Part shown: positions 49,737 to 63,739 of the stretch, in pieces | How the letters are laid out: each line of letters opens with the position of its first letter | Numbering within the stretch: position 1 is the stretch's first letter | Assembly (NCBI RefSeq): GCF_003286085.1 | Contig: NW_020825288.1 | Coordinates: forward strand, 24,924,001 to 24,988,000 | Origin: Drosophila persimilis | Taxonomy: Eukaryota > Arthropoda > Insecta > Diptera > Drosophilidae | Direction: 5' to 3' | DNA length: 64,000 nt | Notes under the pieces: generated by a model | What the model saw: only the letters and a program-made list of their open reading frames with translations | Database searches by the model: none | What the model was told of the DNA's origin: nothing | Made by a program: the position numbers and the translations under genes

Positions 49737-52700
49737 AAGTTAATATTGTGCTTTTATTTTTAAAGGACATTTCCTTTTTTTTGCACACTTATCTGTGGCA
49801 GCCATTATTTCCAGTTAAAGGCACTCAAGGGTAATTATTTGCATCAAGGTTCTTGGTCAAAGCACAATGAAAATTAAAAGGAAATGAACGGGTAAGAGTA
49901 TGATCCTAGGTAAGAGATTAGGGTGGGACGTTTCACGCGTATACATTTGGACAAATACCTAAATATTTAGCAAATCATTAGAGATTAAAAACCAATAAAT
50001 TATCTAAAATGTCCTTAAAATGATGGGGTTCTTAGACAGGTAGGATCTAGAAGCTAAGAAGCTGGAAGATCTAGAGCCATAATTAACGATCGGAACGTTC
50101 CTGCGAAAAGTTCTTGAACCCATTCTGCCTATGCCCTCCATTCCTATTCCTTTGGCAGACCCATCCATCAGCCTAATGGAATAAGCACCCCAGACCCACA
50201 GTTCGAGACTTGCCAACTCTCGTAACCTGCACAAATATTTAATTATTCATAACTTTAAACAATCACGGCGACGTCAGCATCATCCGTGTAACCCCAGGGT
50301 CTAGAGTCCCACACCGATGCCACCCGCCGTTTACGACTCAACAAACACAATGCGAAACAGGGATCTATGGGGGTTTCCTTCCCCATCTGCCACCGTTTAG
50401 CCTGCCTCTGCTGGTAATAACATTGTCGTAAAATCATGTTTGGCTTATCGTGGGGCCCCGGACCGGGAGCCGGGAGCCGGGAACCGGGACCAGGCGCCCA
50501 GGTCCTGCCAGGATGATGATGATGATCTGGAATGGGAAGAGTCTTGTGCGCGCTGCATTTAAATGCCGTCGAGAAACAGCGTGAATTATAGTGGCGTAGG
50601 TTAAATGCCGTTAGACAGCCGCATAAACTACGAGAACCCTTTCGCATTTTTGACATGAAATCCCATCTAACTTTTTCCCAGATACATTTCAAATACACAT
50701 ATATATGTATCTTATTACTTGTATATTTGGGTGTATGTGCAAGTCAAAAAGTTGTTGGCGTCTGCTTTTAATTTTTGTGAAATTATTTGCATTCTCTAAA
50801 ACCAAGAAAACTTGTCCCGACATCCTTCTGGCAGCTCCTTTTGGTATGGGTATCCCAGTCACAGTCCCCCTCCTGGTACTGGTCCTCCTCTTGTTTTCTT
50901 GTAATTATCGCTTTTGTTTGTTGGCTGAAACTTTTGCCAGGTTTTGGCCGCCGGCTAACATACAAAATTAGCGCTCACCAAAATGACTAAACAATATTTA
51001 CTATTCCAGGATGCGGGTGCGGGCCCTGGACTGGGCCAAAAGAAGGCCCGTCTCAAGACGCTGCCAAGTACGAGGCAACATATTGTCGTTGCACGCTCAA
51101 CAACATAATTTTCTAATTGGCTAAAGTTGCTGCCAAGTTTTCGACAGCCCAAGCCAGAGACCAGAGACCAGAGACCAAGAAAACATTTGTTCTCACTTTC
51201 GGTTTGCTAATTCAATTTTAATGCTTGATTTCATATTAATTGAAAAACGACTTTTGAAAGGATCGAGCACTGTTTGGGATGGGCTGCGGCTTAAAGGAAA
51301 TTGAGATTTGTTCATCACGTGTGCAATAGTTGGTATTTTATAGTCTTTGATATTATCCTTATCGTGTTTGTCTGAGAAAGTATATATTTGGAGCTATAGA
51401 GCTATAGCTATAGCGAGTTTTGTACGTCAGTGAAGCTTCCTTAGTTGTACATATTTTGAAGAACTGAACTAAGAACTACTTCTTGTCTGGTCTAGTTTAT
51501 AATCTACCTATTTATATACACTTCCGCTGATTTACATTCTACATTCTGTCAATGCTGGGGCAACCCCCAATTTCCACAGCCAAAATCCATTGAACTCATT
51601 GAACCGAGACCCCCGAAAGAACCAAAGTTGTATTTACCCAAAGGCTTCTTAAGCCATTCGAAGGCGTTCATAACAGATGACCTCATATTTGTGGCAGAGC
51701 ACCCTCCGGTACGTATCCACTGAAGTTTGATTTCCAAGATGCTCGTTCGTTTTTTCTTGTCTCCTCTTTTTATGGCAGGCACAAAAGCCAAAAGGCAAAC
51801 ACACTCGAGTCATAAAAAGATGCCTGCAGACAAACAAAGCGGCACACGAGCATAGACCAAAAGGCCAACATAAAGATCAAATGTCAATACGGGAGTGGGG
51901 GGCAGGGCGGGGTAACACGCTAAACGTCGCTGTATAGCAGCCAAACAGAACGGAAAGACAAACAGCAGCGACTGCGACAGCGACAGGAAAATGTACAACA
52001 AATTTCTAAACGTTGTCATAAAAATGGAATGAAAACAACCAGAAGGCGGTCATCGATGGGAGTGGATGGGATTTTACTCCAGTAAAACTTAAGACATTCA
52101 ATAAGTTTACTTACTGGCGTTTTTGGGGTGCTGCTCGGCTTGGGCTGACCTTTTTATCGCTTTAAATATGTTTATGGCAGAGTTAGGGCTAGGATGGGGA
52201 TAGGGATGGGCATGGGGATGGTCTGCGAGTCTGCTTATAAATCTCCGAAGTTTTATGCTCATGTCCATGAAATTATTTCTAACGACAATGTGTGTGTGTC
52301 CATGTAAATTATTAGTTTAATAAACGTTTCAACATAAAGCGCTTATTCTATTTTTTTGGAGATCATATGTATTTTATGGAGCTGGATAAATATCAAAAGA
52401 AAAAGGTAAGGAAAGATAAAAAAAACCCTATTGGTATTAGGCAAAAAATTCAAAACAAAAATCCACACAGAAATCTAACAAAAGTACGTCTGGAAAGTGC
52501 AGAAGGAATAGCTATAGACTATACTGATCTTAAAATATGAATTTTTCTATAAAATAATTATATTATTGGTACACTATATATTCAAAAGTCGGTCTGAAGG
52601 ATGTTTTACAGGCCAGACTGTTCCACTTTTCAATATATGTATACTAATCAATTTAAACCTCTTTCACAGAAGGCAAGTATCGAGAAGCCAAGAGGACCAC

Positions 52701-53534
52701 ACAACCTTAGAGAACCTCATCTCCACTCCACCTAAACGAACTAAACGCCTTAATCAAATCACGGCGGCCATAAGGATACCCTCATAAATATGTCAATTAA
52801 TGGCCAGCCTCTTCCACGCCCCACCACAAGGGTCTACGTCTGAGGTCTACGGGTCTACGTCTACAGTCGTATACTCGTCTGGTGTATCTTATCTCAATGA
52901 AGACATAAACGACTCTGATATCAATTTATGTCAATGTAAATGTTTCTTTGTTGTTCGCCCGAGATTGGGTATAATATATGCGCCGCACCGCACACCTCCA
53001 CCCACCTCCACTCTGTCCATCCCCTAGAACATGTGTCAGCGAATCTTAAATGGAGCTTATGAAACTATTAAAAGGCGAGCAGACAACACACACATGGCGT
53101 CCTACAGGACTGTCGTCGACAGGAGCAACAAGCTAACAAACAAACAAGCAAACTAGAGAATGTCCTCGTAGAAGAGAGGGCTCGGTCCAGAGATGGGGGA
53201 GCCATCTGAAGGGTTGGGGGTAATTAGTTTGCTACCCGCTCGAGGCGTGCCCGCACATGTCCCTTCGCATACCTATACCTATGCCTATCCATTTCTTGCT
53301 CCTTTCTGCCATGAATAATTGAGGGGCGATGGCAAAAACTTTGACCAGCTGTTATCCCGTGGAAAAGGTTGACAAAACCTCAAGCAGGGCTAGCCGCAAG
53401 ACCAAGACGATGGTAATAATGATGATGACGCCTGATGATGAAGACGTTCCCAGGCGAAGAAGTTGTCTTCATTTTGTGGAGATTACTCATACGCACGATT
53501 GCCCAAGAACATTAATTATTTAGCAGGCTACAAG

Positions 53535-53561
53535 TCTGTCTGTCTGTCTGTCTGACTGTCT
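53535..53561. repeat. (GTCT)n microsatellite
   Basis: About six TCTG units with one interruption (GACTG). Noncoding. Confidence 0.9.
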
Positions 53562-56500
53562 TTTTGGATGCCTTTTTGCGGCTAATGTTAATTGCCTTTG
53601 TCCTTGTCACAATTTGCATAATTCTGCTCTAAACAATAAAAATCTAATTTGGCCTCGTTCGCTATATAATTTCTTGTTAAATTCATAATTGTTAATTTCT
53701 GTTGCGGCATTTTCCTTGGGCTTAACTTTAATTAAGAGCCAAGTGGCGGGACTGCTGGCTCTCTGTCTCTGTCTGGTGTCCGCCCAAGTCGGGTTCATAA
53801 GGGTGGAAAGATTGAGAAGAGTCGTGCATGTGAATGGCCAGTGAATGGCCAGTCCCTGACCGGAAGATGATTTTCAAAGGGAAGGCACTCAAGGGAGACT
53901 TTTCCTGGCAGCTGCTGAGATTTTTTGGGATGCAATATATTTGACTAGTATTTCTAGTCAGAATATACAAACCAGATCAGTAAATATGAAGACCATTTCC
54001 ATTTTTAGAACACGTGTATTTCGTTATATGTACCTTTTGGTATCCAAATCTCAGAGATGGTGTCTATTCTGAAAGATCTGAAGATCTAGGTAAGTCCTGG
54101 GATCCATGCCTGTCTTCAACACAGCTGGGATCCTGGAGTCGATCTGGAAGGAAAGATTATAAGGGAAATAAAGAAGTATTATACTTATATTGCAACCAGA
54201 CCATTTTGTGTCCATTCTTCGTTGGATTACTCATTCTTTAACCAATAAGTCCCATCTGCTATAAGCACCAACTATTTTCCATGTCAGAAATTAAAGATTT
54301 CCAATTCGTTTCTTCATCTACCCACCTTCGTTTCTACTTTCTACAATCGAAGTCAATTTAACAGACCGACGCCTCCAGCCGATTTTGTTGTTCCTGCCAC
54401 AATTAGACCCCTCCTGCTATGCCTTCTTCCTACCGCCCCCCAGCAACCACAAAATGTGGACCATTAAGCAGCAAAAACTTTAAGCGGTGCCCCAGCCCCA
54501 ACTCTCTCTTTCCACCACTGAATAATGCCAAGAAACAAAAACCATTAAAACAATTTAATCGCACTCGAAGCGGTAGATGGGCGAAACAATCTTCCAAAAA
54601 CTCGCGAATGAAATGCAAAAGTTTTTTATATTTTTTTTTGTGTTTTGACGCTTGGCGCCTTTCGCGCTGGCTCCTGATTGTAAATCGTTATCCTCCCAGG
54701 AGACAAGTGAGTCCGTGGCCGCATTAGGTGTTTGCCACTGCCCCGCCGCGGTGCCACCCTTACAAGTTAATTTCCACATTGGGACAGGACTGACACTCCC
54801 ATTCCGCCCTTTCCTTCCCTTCTTGCCTCTACGGCCATTTCCTTGCCACTTTTGTTTAGTTTTTGATTTGACTTTTACTTTTTGGTTGCTGGTTTTTCGG
54901 GTTTTCGGCTAATTATCATCATTTTGGCCAAATGCCTAAAGCGATTCGCCATGGCCCCCCGCCTCGGACTGCCTCTTGCCAAAGTTTCAATGGGGTCCTG
55001 TGGGGGGGTGCTCGGGCCATTATGTAGCCATCAAAATAATTTGTTGTTCTTCTGCCACTCCCTGGATGGGGTGCATGAACTTTTTGTGGCTGTGATTTTC
55101 CTAGCCAAGAAACAATCAAAATTTAATGTGCGGCGCCGCGTTTTGCGTTTTGATTGAAAAATAAAATACTCAACGTAATCAAATAAATGCCCGAAACAGC
55201 AGCAGAAGCAACCCAAAAAATTTGCAAAATAAACTGCCTCATCATTTCCCAAGCATTCCCGGAATGCCCCCCCCCAAATCCGTAATTCCCAGTCCTCCAA
55301 TTCGATGCCGATTCCACCCGCATTTGCACGATTCGTTAAACAAAGCACACGTTAACAGGAGCGCACTGACGGGCGGACAGACGGACAGCCGGACAGCCGG
55401 ACGGACCGAAGGCCGCTCGGATTGTGGGTGGGGCAAGGGCAAACAGACACATCCCGGGCGGTCAGTTTCAGGAGGCTGCCCGGCGGCCAATATGGAACTG
55501 CAGAAAGGGCTGGGCTACCCAAAGAGCAGCAGGCCATATGGAGAAGGTATTTGGAAAATTTGAGGCGTGATTTAATATAATGGAAAGTGGTTAACCAATA
55601 CTAACGCTCATTCCTGGGGTTTCTGCTTCCTAATACTACTTCAAGGTTGTCGATATTAATCAGCGAACTGCCTCATGTTTGTCCTTATCTGACGATTTAG
55701 CTGCAACTATTTAAAACAGTTTTTTAATCCATAAAATCATTCCCTGCTTTATGTCAAAAAGCAAACCCCACTTTTCTCTTTTCTCTATGGTCGTGTAGAG
55801 CATTTCAACTTCCTTAACCCCTAAACTCCTCGTATCCCCATATGTTGTGTGTGGTCCATCAAATGCTTTTAACTTTTATTTGTTTAATACATTTTTTTTG
55901 TTCATGTAGGGCTTTTGATTCTATTGTTGTTGCTCCTGCTGCTGCATTTGTTTGCTTGGTCCAACAGTCGTTTTGGGTCCATGGTCCAAAAAAATACACA
56001 AAAAACGAAGAGGAAACGCCACAAAAAGATGAGAAAAACAAGAAGAAACATTGCAAAATTGTTGGCAAATATTGAATTTGCAACATATTCGACTCATATG
56101 TCACAACGGACGCGGTGGACGCGCAGGACACTCACTGGGAAGCTGTCGCGAATGAGTAACAAAAGGTTTCTGTTTACCGGCATTTGCATTTTGTGGGGAG
56201 AGAGGAACAGAGTCGACCCTTTTGTTGGGAGTAGCCAAAAAAGTGTGCTGACCATCAGGGCAGCTAGGAATGAAGGCGGTCCCGGACTCCGACAAATATC
56301 AAATGCAGCACAGCTGTTGTGCAAATAGTGAGACATTAATTTTAAGTGTTCTGTGTGTCCTGTTTCACGGCAGGACTGCCCAACCCTCACTCTGTGGGAA
56401 GGGTAAATGCTCAGGAAAAGAAAACAACATGTGTGGGAGAAAGTCAGAAGAAGAAAATCCATATTGCTATTCCCAATTATATATATGTATATAATCCTGA

Positions 56501-58041
56501 TTCGTATGTGGCTAAATTTGTCTGCAATAGCTACTAGCTATAGTATATGTTTAATCAAACTTTAAAAAGTGCCCCACCCCATTTCCCCTGGCAGCTCTTT
56601 CTCCTCCTTGGCTATTGGAATTACCCTTTTTGGCAAAACAATAAAAATGAATTTGTATTTAAATAACATTTGCTATCAACACCGTAACACGCTGGTCCAG
56701 CGTTTCCAGCTCTACCACACAACCACTTAAGCACCTTTGTCCGAATAGTACAGAGTGGAGCCAAAGAGATGAGAGCCCCCCTATCTCCTGCCCCAAGTAA
56801 CTATAACATTTAAGCGGCTTTGCCCAAACTTGTGAGCCATTTGATAGCTTCTGGCTCCATCTCCATTGAATGTGGAGGCTAAATTCTATAAAATAAAATT
56901 ATTTTTCATTTATGCATACAAAAATAAAATGTCCAGAGTTCTCTTTCCTGCCAGGGCTCTCTTTATTTTTATGGCTGACAACTAGCAAGGTTGAGGCCAG
57001 GACGACTAAATCATGTAAAGGATTTACGTTTTATCATCCAGCCAGGCCTCAGGCAGCCCTTGTTGGTTTGCTGGTGTCGCCTTTCCAGCAGTTGACAGGA
57101 AATTGAAAATTTCCACAACATCAGCGGATACATCAGAGTCGTGTGTGTCTAAGTGTTTGGGGCTCGAGGATGTGTCAGTGACGCGATTCCCGAGGAGGCC
57201 AATAACATTTACGCTAATTTGATAATCTGTTCACGCACAAGGGCTGGCCAGACATTTGCATAGCCAAGCAGATGTGTGTCGGATCTAGGGCCAGAGTCCG
57301 TGTTCGGGTCCGAGCATAAGAGACGCACCTAATTGGCTGCAATGGGACCCCAGGGACCTCGGCCAGGGTTTATGGCCTGTTGGGGTATCCCCCTGCTCCT
57401 GCTGGACCCTTTTCGTGCATTATCAGCGGGTTATCATCGCATTTCCTTTCACTCTCGAGCGAGCCCAGAAACACTTTGGTCTGTGGTCAGCGAGTTTATT
57501 ATTTTGACTCTTATTTTTGCCCCAAACCCGCTTATCTGTTTGCTGTTGGCCAAAAAGCTGTTTTAGCCATGCTCTGTAGCGAATCCGTTTGGGTAATCGC
57601 TTTTACACGCTTGACTTCAGATGAAATTAGCTGCGGGTTCATTCGGGATTTGTTTGTTTCGCTTTTGGTTTGTGCTCCAAAATAAATTAAATATATTTGA
57701 ATGTATATATATCTAGTAAATGGGGTTTTGGGGGTTGGGAATAAAGGCATGTTTCAGGCTAGGTTCTAGCCGGTTCTATTCTTTCAGTTAACCAAAATCC
57801 ATTCAGAAAGTCTATCCGGAATTGAAGCCCACCTTCGGAGAATCTCAAACACCCAGTTCTCTTTTAGGAAGTTCCCCTCAAAGCCATCCCCTTCTCATTA
57901 GGCTGCGACTTCCACCGCCTCAACATCTGCTCACATAAACGGAAATGTTGGGCCCACCCACTAGTCGTATGCGCAATCTGCTACCCTTCCACACAAAAGC
58001 ACCCATACGCCCTGTGGGCTTTTCTATTTTCATACGTTTGA

Positions 58042-58062
58042 GTGTGTGTGTGTGTGTGTGTG
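58042..58062. repeat. (GT)n microsatellite
   Basis: Ten to eleven GT units in gene-free DNA. Confidence 0.9.
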
Positions 58063-61000
58063 ATGTCCTGGTGTGCGACAAGATTTATGTATGTTTTCTT
58101 TTTCTGTCGGTGAACATTTTAACGCCTGCAAATTTGCTAATTAATTAGTTTAAATGCCAAAAGGAGCTCCCAAAAAGGATCTGCCTTGGAAAATCCGCTC
58201 GTATATATATGAAAATCGAGTTATATAGATAATTTACAGATCTCTTGCGGTAATAAATCCACACAAACCATTCCTCTTAACCACTTTTGTGGCTGCCTCT
58301 TTTAATTAATGCGTTTATGAGTGCCGTGGCGCCCACAGACGCGTTAAAAAACGCGCCAAAAAGAATGCGTCGCGCGCGTTTTTACACGCATGTAATTTGT
58401 AGGGAATTTGCTGGAACCCTTTTCGCATACTTTTTCGGCAAAAAAAGGAAAATTAATTTAACGCATGTTTTTCCCGGGTTCCCTGTTATAATGGAATTGA
58501 TTTAAGGTTATTAATATGAGCACTCTGTGTGGAAAAAAAGAAAAGAATTCCGGGAGACGCCTAAGTAAATGTTTGTAACTCCTGCCGCCTGCTGCCTCCC
58601 ACTGCCGTTGGTAACCTTTAACGTCAATTTTATGCAAATTATGTTGTTTCTGTTGGGAAATTTCGAGGAGGTACGAGAGGATGGATGTCTCGCTGGGGCT
58701 GGATGCTGCTGCTGCTGCTCCTGTATGTGGTGGGGGCGTGGCATTTGTGAAACGACGGGGCGTCGCTTGAAAGTTCTTCGGGGATTTTCGGGGGGGCGGG
58801 GAGTGTGAGTGTTGTTATTGAAGTTCTCTGAGGTGGCTGACTCTCTCGACTCTCGACTGCCAACTGCCGACGGGCGACTGCTCACTGCTGACTTATTCAA
58901 TAAGCCAAGTTGAAGTATGCTCCATTATATATTTGTTGGCTCTGCGGTTGCGGCTGCTTAAGCAAATACCGTGTATGCAAAAAGTGCAAATAATAATAAT
59001 AAAGAGTACTTATTGTTTGATTTATGTGTCTGTGTGTGCACAATGCTGCAAGGATGCCGCAGAATGAGCTATGTTCTATGGTCCAATGATGGAATGAATG
59101 TATGTCCTTCTTGAAGCTGAGTCTGAAGTTTGTCGGGGAGTTGGCTAGTGCTAGATTTAATTGAGTTATTGATATCATATAGCCACGAGTACATAGTAAA
59201 GAAAGTCATTAAACCAATTTGGTAACAAATAAAAAAATATAGCAACGATAATTAATGATGACAATCCTTTGATATTTTTGGCATGGAATGGAGGTTCCTC
59301 TCGGATCTTAGAGCTTTTTAATGTGGTCTCAGATATATTTGTAATACAGTTTCCACCATTCATTGGGATAAAATCAAACCTGCTCAAGAACTATATAACT
59401 TCTCAATTCTTGAAACTATGTTTCTAGTACACTTTCTGGATCATCTTCTGTTCCACTTCGTTGTAATCTACCCATATCAAGGTGCGAACATTATCCCAAA
59501 AAAGAAACGTCTCTCATAACTCATCGAAGTCCCACCAACCCAACTCCAATTTCAACTGCTTAATTTTGAATCCCTCTCCAACCCCAGCTAATCCCGCGCC
59601 ATCAGTTTCCGCCTGAACACAAAGCAGCCCCCGATAAAGTCACCTTTATTTGTCAGTCTTAGTCTTAGGCTCCCCCGAGTCGACTGTCAGGTTCACTTCC
59701 CGCCGCGGCAGGGCACGTTCCATTCCACACAATCCTGAGTCCTGAATCCTGAAGCGTTAAACCGCACACACCTATCACGATGATGACGATGTTTTTCTTG
59801 TTGCTGTTTTGCCGTCACCTCCTGGCAGCCAGCGAGGGGGTGGTACGAGTACTACCCGAGTGCAGGAGGGTGCGGATGGCTAAGTGAGCCATTTATCTTC
59901 CCGGGGAACCTCAAGCGCGACACAACAGCAACAACAATCACTTCCTACAGGCGTCATCCAATCCTCAATAATGCCGCTTTCGAAATAAAACGATTTATAT
60001 GCCACAAAAACAACAGAAACAGGAACAACCCACAGCATACGTACACAGGCAGTAAAAAGGAATTTATTTTTAGTAGTTTGTAACTAAAAAATTTCATTTG
60101 TAACCAATATTTTAAACGCAGGACCTCCTCTCTTAAATTTAATTACAAATTTGTATATTTATTTCCTCTTTTTCCAGTATATTAATGGAAAATACAAGCA
60201 GTAAATTGGTTGTAAATTGTATCCATTATCCAAGGATACTTTTTTATTTTTATAAGTATATGAAATCCTTCATATAAGTAGGAATAACTGACAATTTCTT
60301 CGCATATTTTTTCGCCCAGTGTAGCATCAACTACAGGAAGAATCGCAGTCCCATATTCCTCTACCGATTCCCATTTCCCATTCGGCCTTATCCCGAAACA
60401 ACATCAATTGAACAGCCGCAGCAGCAGCAGCAACAACAAGCAGTAAATGAAACCCCTCGAAAAAATGGAGCTGGGGCAAAAAAAGACTGAAGTAAAATCG
60501 AAGATTGCTATCTTTGACGGCTTGTTTTCCTGCCCATCCTGCCCAGGTTTTGTGGGCGGGGCAGCTATTATGTATTGGCGTTGAAACAATTTGAACAACA
60601 GTCGTCGAAGTAGATGTCGATGTCGAGGTCGAAAAGGAGAACCAAAAAACAAATGAAAGGAAGTCGTTTAAAAGTACAAACGGACATTATTTATCGCTCA
60701 AACCATTTAGCCGCAGAAACTACCCGAAAGAAGCATTCGAAAAATACGAACCACTCCACCCACTTGTTTTTGTTGTTGTTGTGTCTACTTAGTTGTAATA
60801 AATGGAAAAACCCCAGATAGGGAGATGGGCGATGGGTCCTGGTCCTGGCCACAATGCGTTGCATATAATTTCTATCCGTTTCTGGGGATAGCAATTGGAT
60901 TTTAGCAGCAGCTACTAAGGGCGGATGGGGAATCGATTGATTTCTGCTTGTTCGAGCGGTTTTCTATAAGAAGCAAGTAATCTACAGTTGTCATTAAATG

Positions 61001-63739
61001 GTGGAACGTGGCCAGGATGGTCAGGGTGGAATAGGAAGTGCGTGGTGGAAGTTGGTCGAGATGAGTTTCTGTTGAAAGTGGCAGGATGGGAAAGGAAATG
61101 AATGGAGTGGATTGAACAACCTCCAAGTTGTGGCTTCATTTGGTGGGGCAAAAAAACAGATGAAGTCAAAATTAATGAAATGTCGAAAGGGTAAACGGAT
61201 AGGATGGTCCTTGGTATGATTTAGGGTCCATCATATCTTCCATGCACTCGATTTCTTCACTAAAGTACACTCTGACGATAGAAACAGATTAAGGGATCAT
61301 ATTAAGAACACTACATTTTCCGGGTCTAACTACATCTGGTTAATCAAGGGAGCATCAGCTCCCTTCCATTCTTGAAATGAATCCACAACCAGTGCATATG
61401 TTCCCGGCCCCTTCGTACGAGAATTAGCATCAACTCCTCTCCTTCTTCATCACTCACTGCCCGTGTGTCATATGAAACCGCGTCGTCGAACCCCCACCCA
61501 ATGCCCTCCTGCCTACCCTCAAGCCCAGTGTGTCCAGCAGACATAGACAGATATGGAAAGATGGTGTGTTTGAAGGGGAGTGAGAGCTAGCCGCAGGCAT
61601 CTTATCGCCTTAAACCACTTTAGTGTCAGTCCTGCTGACAGCGGTCCGGCCTCAAAAACAGAGAGTGGGAATGGGTCTAGGACTGGGACTGCCACTGCCA
61701 CTGCGACTCGTGAACATTGTCGCCTTTTTTTGTGTGTGTGCTGGGTGCCGGGCATCCCGCAGTATACTCCGGGGAAAGCAGACTGGACTGGATGTTGTCT
61801 CTTAACATGGCCAGTGGTCTTGTCGACATTGCGATAACAAATACAAAAAAAAATAGAATGAAACGAGGAAAAATAAAACGCCAACGAGGAATTTTACGCT
61901 CTTGGCCATAATGAGGGTGATTTTCGTATTTGTGGTAGATTTGTCCACTTAGCAGGAATGACCACGAGACCAGGAGGGGGAAGGTGGACTTGGGCCTGGG
62001 ATGCTGTTGCAATTTGCTGGCCTGTTGCGGGCGTTAAGGCAAATCATTTGTACATTTTCACAGTGGATTATGGTCTGCCTGCCCCCCTGCCCCCCTGGAC
62101 CCTGTTTCTTGATTTCTGATGATAATGCTCATAATTTGTGAGGCCTAGCCTGCATATATTCCTCCTGTTTGCTGTGTTTTTCGTTGCCTACTTTTTTGGG
62201 CATGATATATGCGCCAGCATGCTTGACAATGATTTGTGCTAATGAGAGCGAGCCAGGAGACAGGGCCAGGGAATATCCTCATCGAGGATTACTCTAAAAC
62301 CCGAAACCAAAGTCCGTGTTGGAAAGATTCTTGCATTTAATTGGCATTTTTCTGTGGGCGAAGGAGGAGGGTCAAAGTTTTTTAATAAAGAGTAGCCGCC
62401 TAGGAATTTCCCATGCAAATGAATATTTACCCCCACGACAGTTCCGTTCCTCTCTTCATTCCGACTCAGTTGATTTTCATTTTCATTTTCATTTTGGCCA
62501 TTTAGCCAGCGACCTCAAGTGCGGGTCCGGACCGGCATCCGTCCGGCACCGCCCCTGCCCATGCCCCGTGTATACACAATTGTCTACGGATTTTCAATAT
62601 TATTTGGCTGCGGTCTTCCGATATACAAAAATGCTTCAGTTCAGTCCGCTACCCCTCGGGCCATCTGCTACCATCATCTTGGGTTCATTGTGGGTGTGAA
62701 ATTGTGGAAAACTGACTGACTGCGACTGTCAGCGGGCACTGAATACATTCATTGTAACCGATTTCAATTGGGCATTTTATTTTATATTTGAATTTTAAAA
62801 TTCCTTCCGCTCCGGCAAAAGGGCGACAGGCGACAGGAAAATGGACAATTTGTGTTTGTGGCAATTGATTGGCAAATACTGTCCGGCCAAATGAAAAGGT
62901 TTTCTGATTAATACGCACTGACAGCAAGTCAGGGTAGAATAAAAATGGAAGCGAAATATTTGCACATCGTTGAGAATCCTGGGAAGTACTTTACTTTAAA
63001 TACGGTTTGAGGTGGGCAGGGAACAAGCAGTTGAACAAATGGGAAAAAAACAATAGAAGTTAGAAGTTAGTTTACAAAACAGTAACATTTTTTGAGATAG
63101 CTTCAAAACTGAACTTTCGCACTGAAACATTCGGGCGGACAGGACCAAATAGACTTTAGAAACAGGTTTGAATCTAGATCCGCGCCGATGAGGATAGTTA
63201 CATTTTTCCTGATGCGCAACACATACCAACGGACCAGCCATGTTCGAATGGCTGTCCATAGCACCAATCAGCACTTTCGGATGAGTGGAATATTAAATAT
63301 TTGGCATGTACTCGAATGCGAGATAAAGAAACGAAGCGGATGTAGATATGTATGTATATGCTTGAAGTACTTGTTGGCGTGGTCTGCAATTTTCTCTGTG
63401 AGTTTCAGTTACGTAGCAGCGCGGATGTCTCCGTTTCAATGATATTTGTTGATTTAGTTCATCTCGTGCCTCTTGAGATTGATATTCACGCAATTGCGAC
63501 ATGCTCACACGCACATATACGTTGTCTTGTTGGTTCGTTCGCCTTAGAACCTTTTCCCCAATTTGAATATACCTTGTTCAACGGATAAAATAGATAAAAG
63601 CCACAGAGACATCCAAAAGATATGCCAAACTTGTGATAAGTATGTAGTAAGTAGAGAATAAGCCTTCCTCTCTAAGATATATGTACATACCTACAATATA
63701 ATTTGACGATTTTGGATCTATGTACTTTTTTGTATTTAA

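Noticed and set aside
50255..50698. 147-codon minus-strand frame
   Set aside because: It spans GGGAGCC and GAT simple repeats, has no recognisable domain and no supporting context.
55222..55563. 113-codon plus-strand frame
   Set aside because: Built on GGACAGCC and GGACGG simple repeats. No domain and no splice signals that would make an exon.
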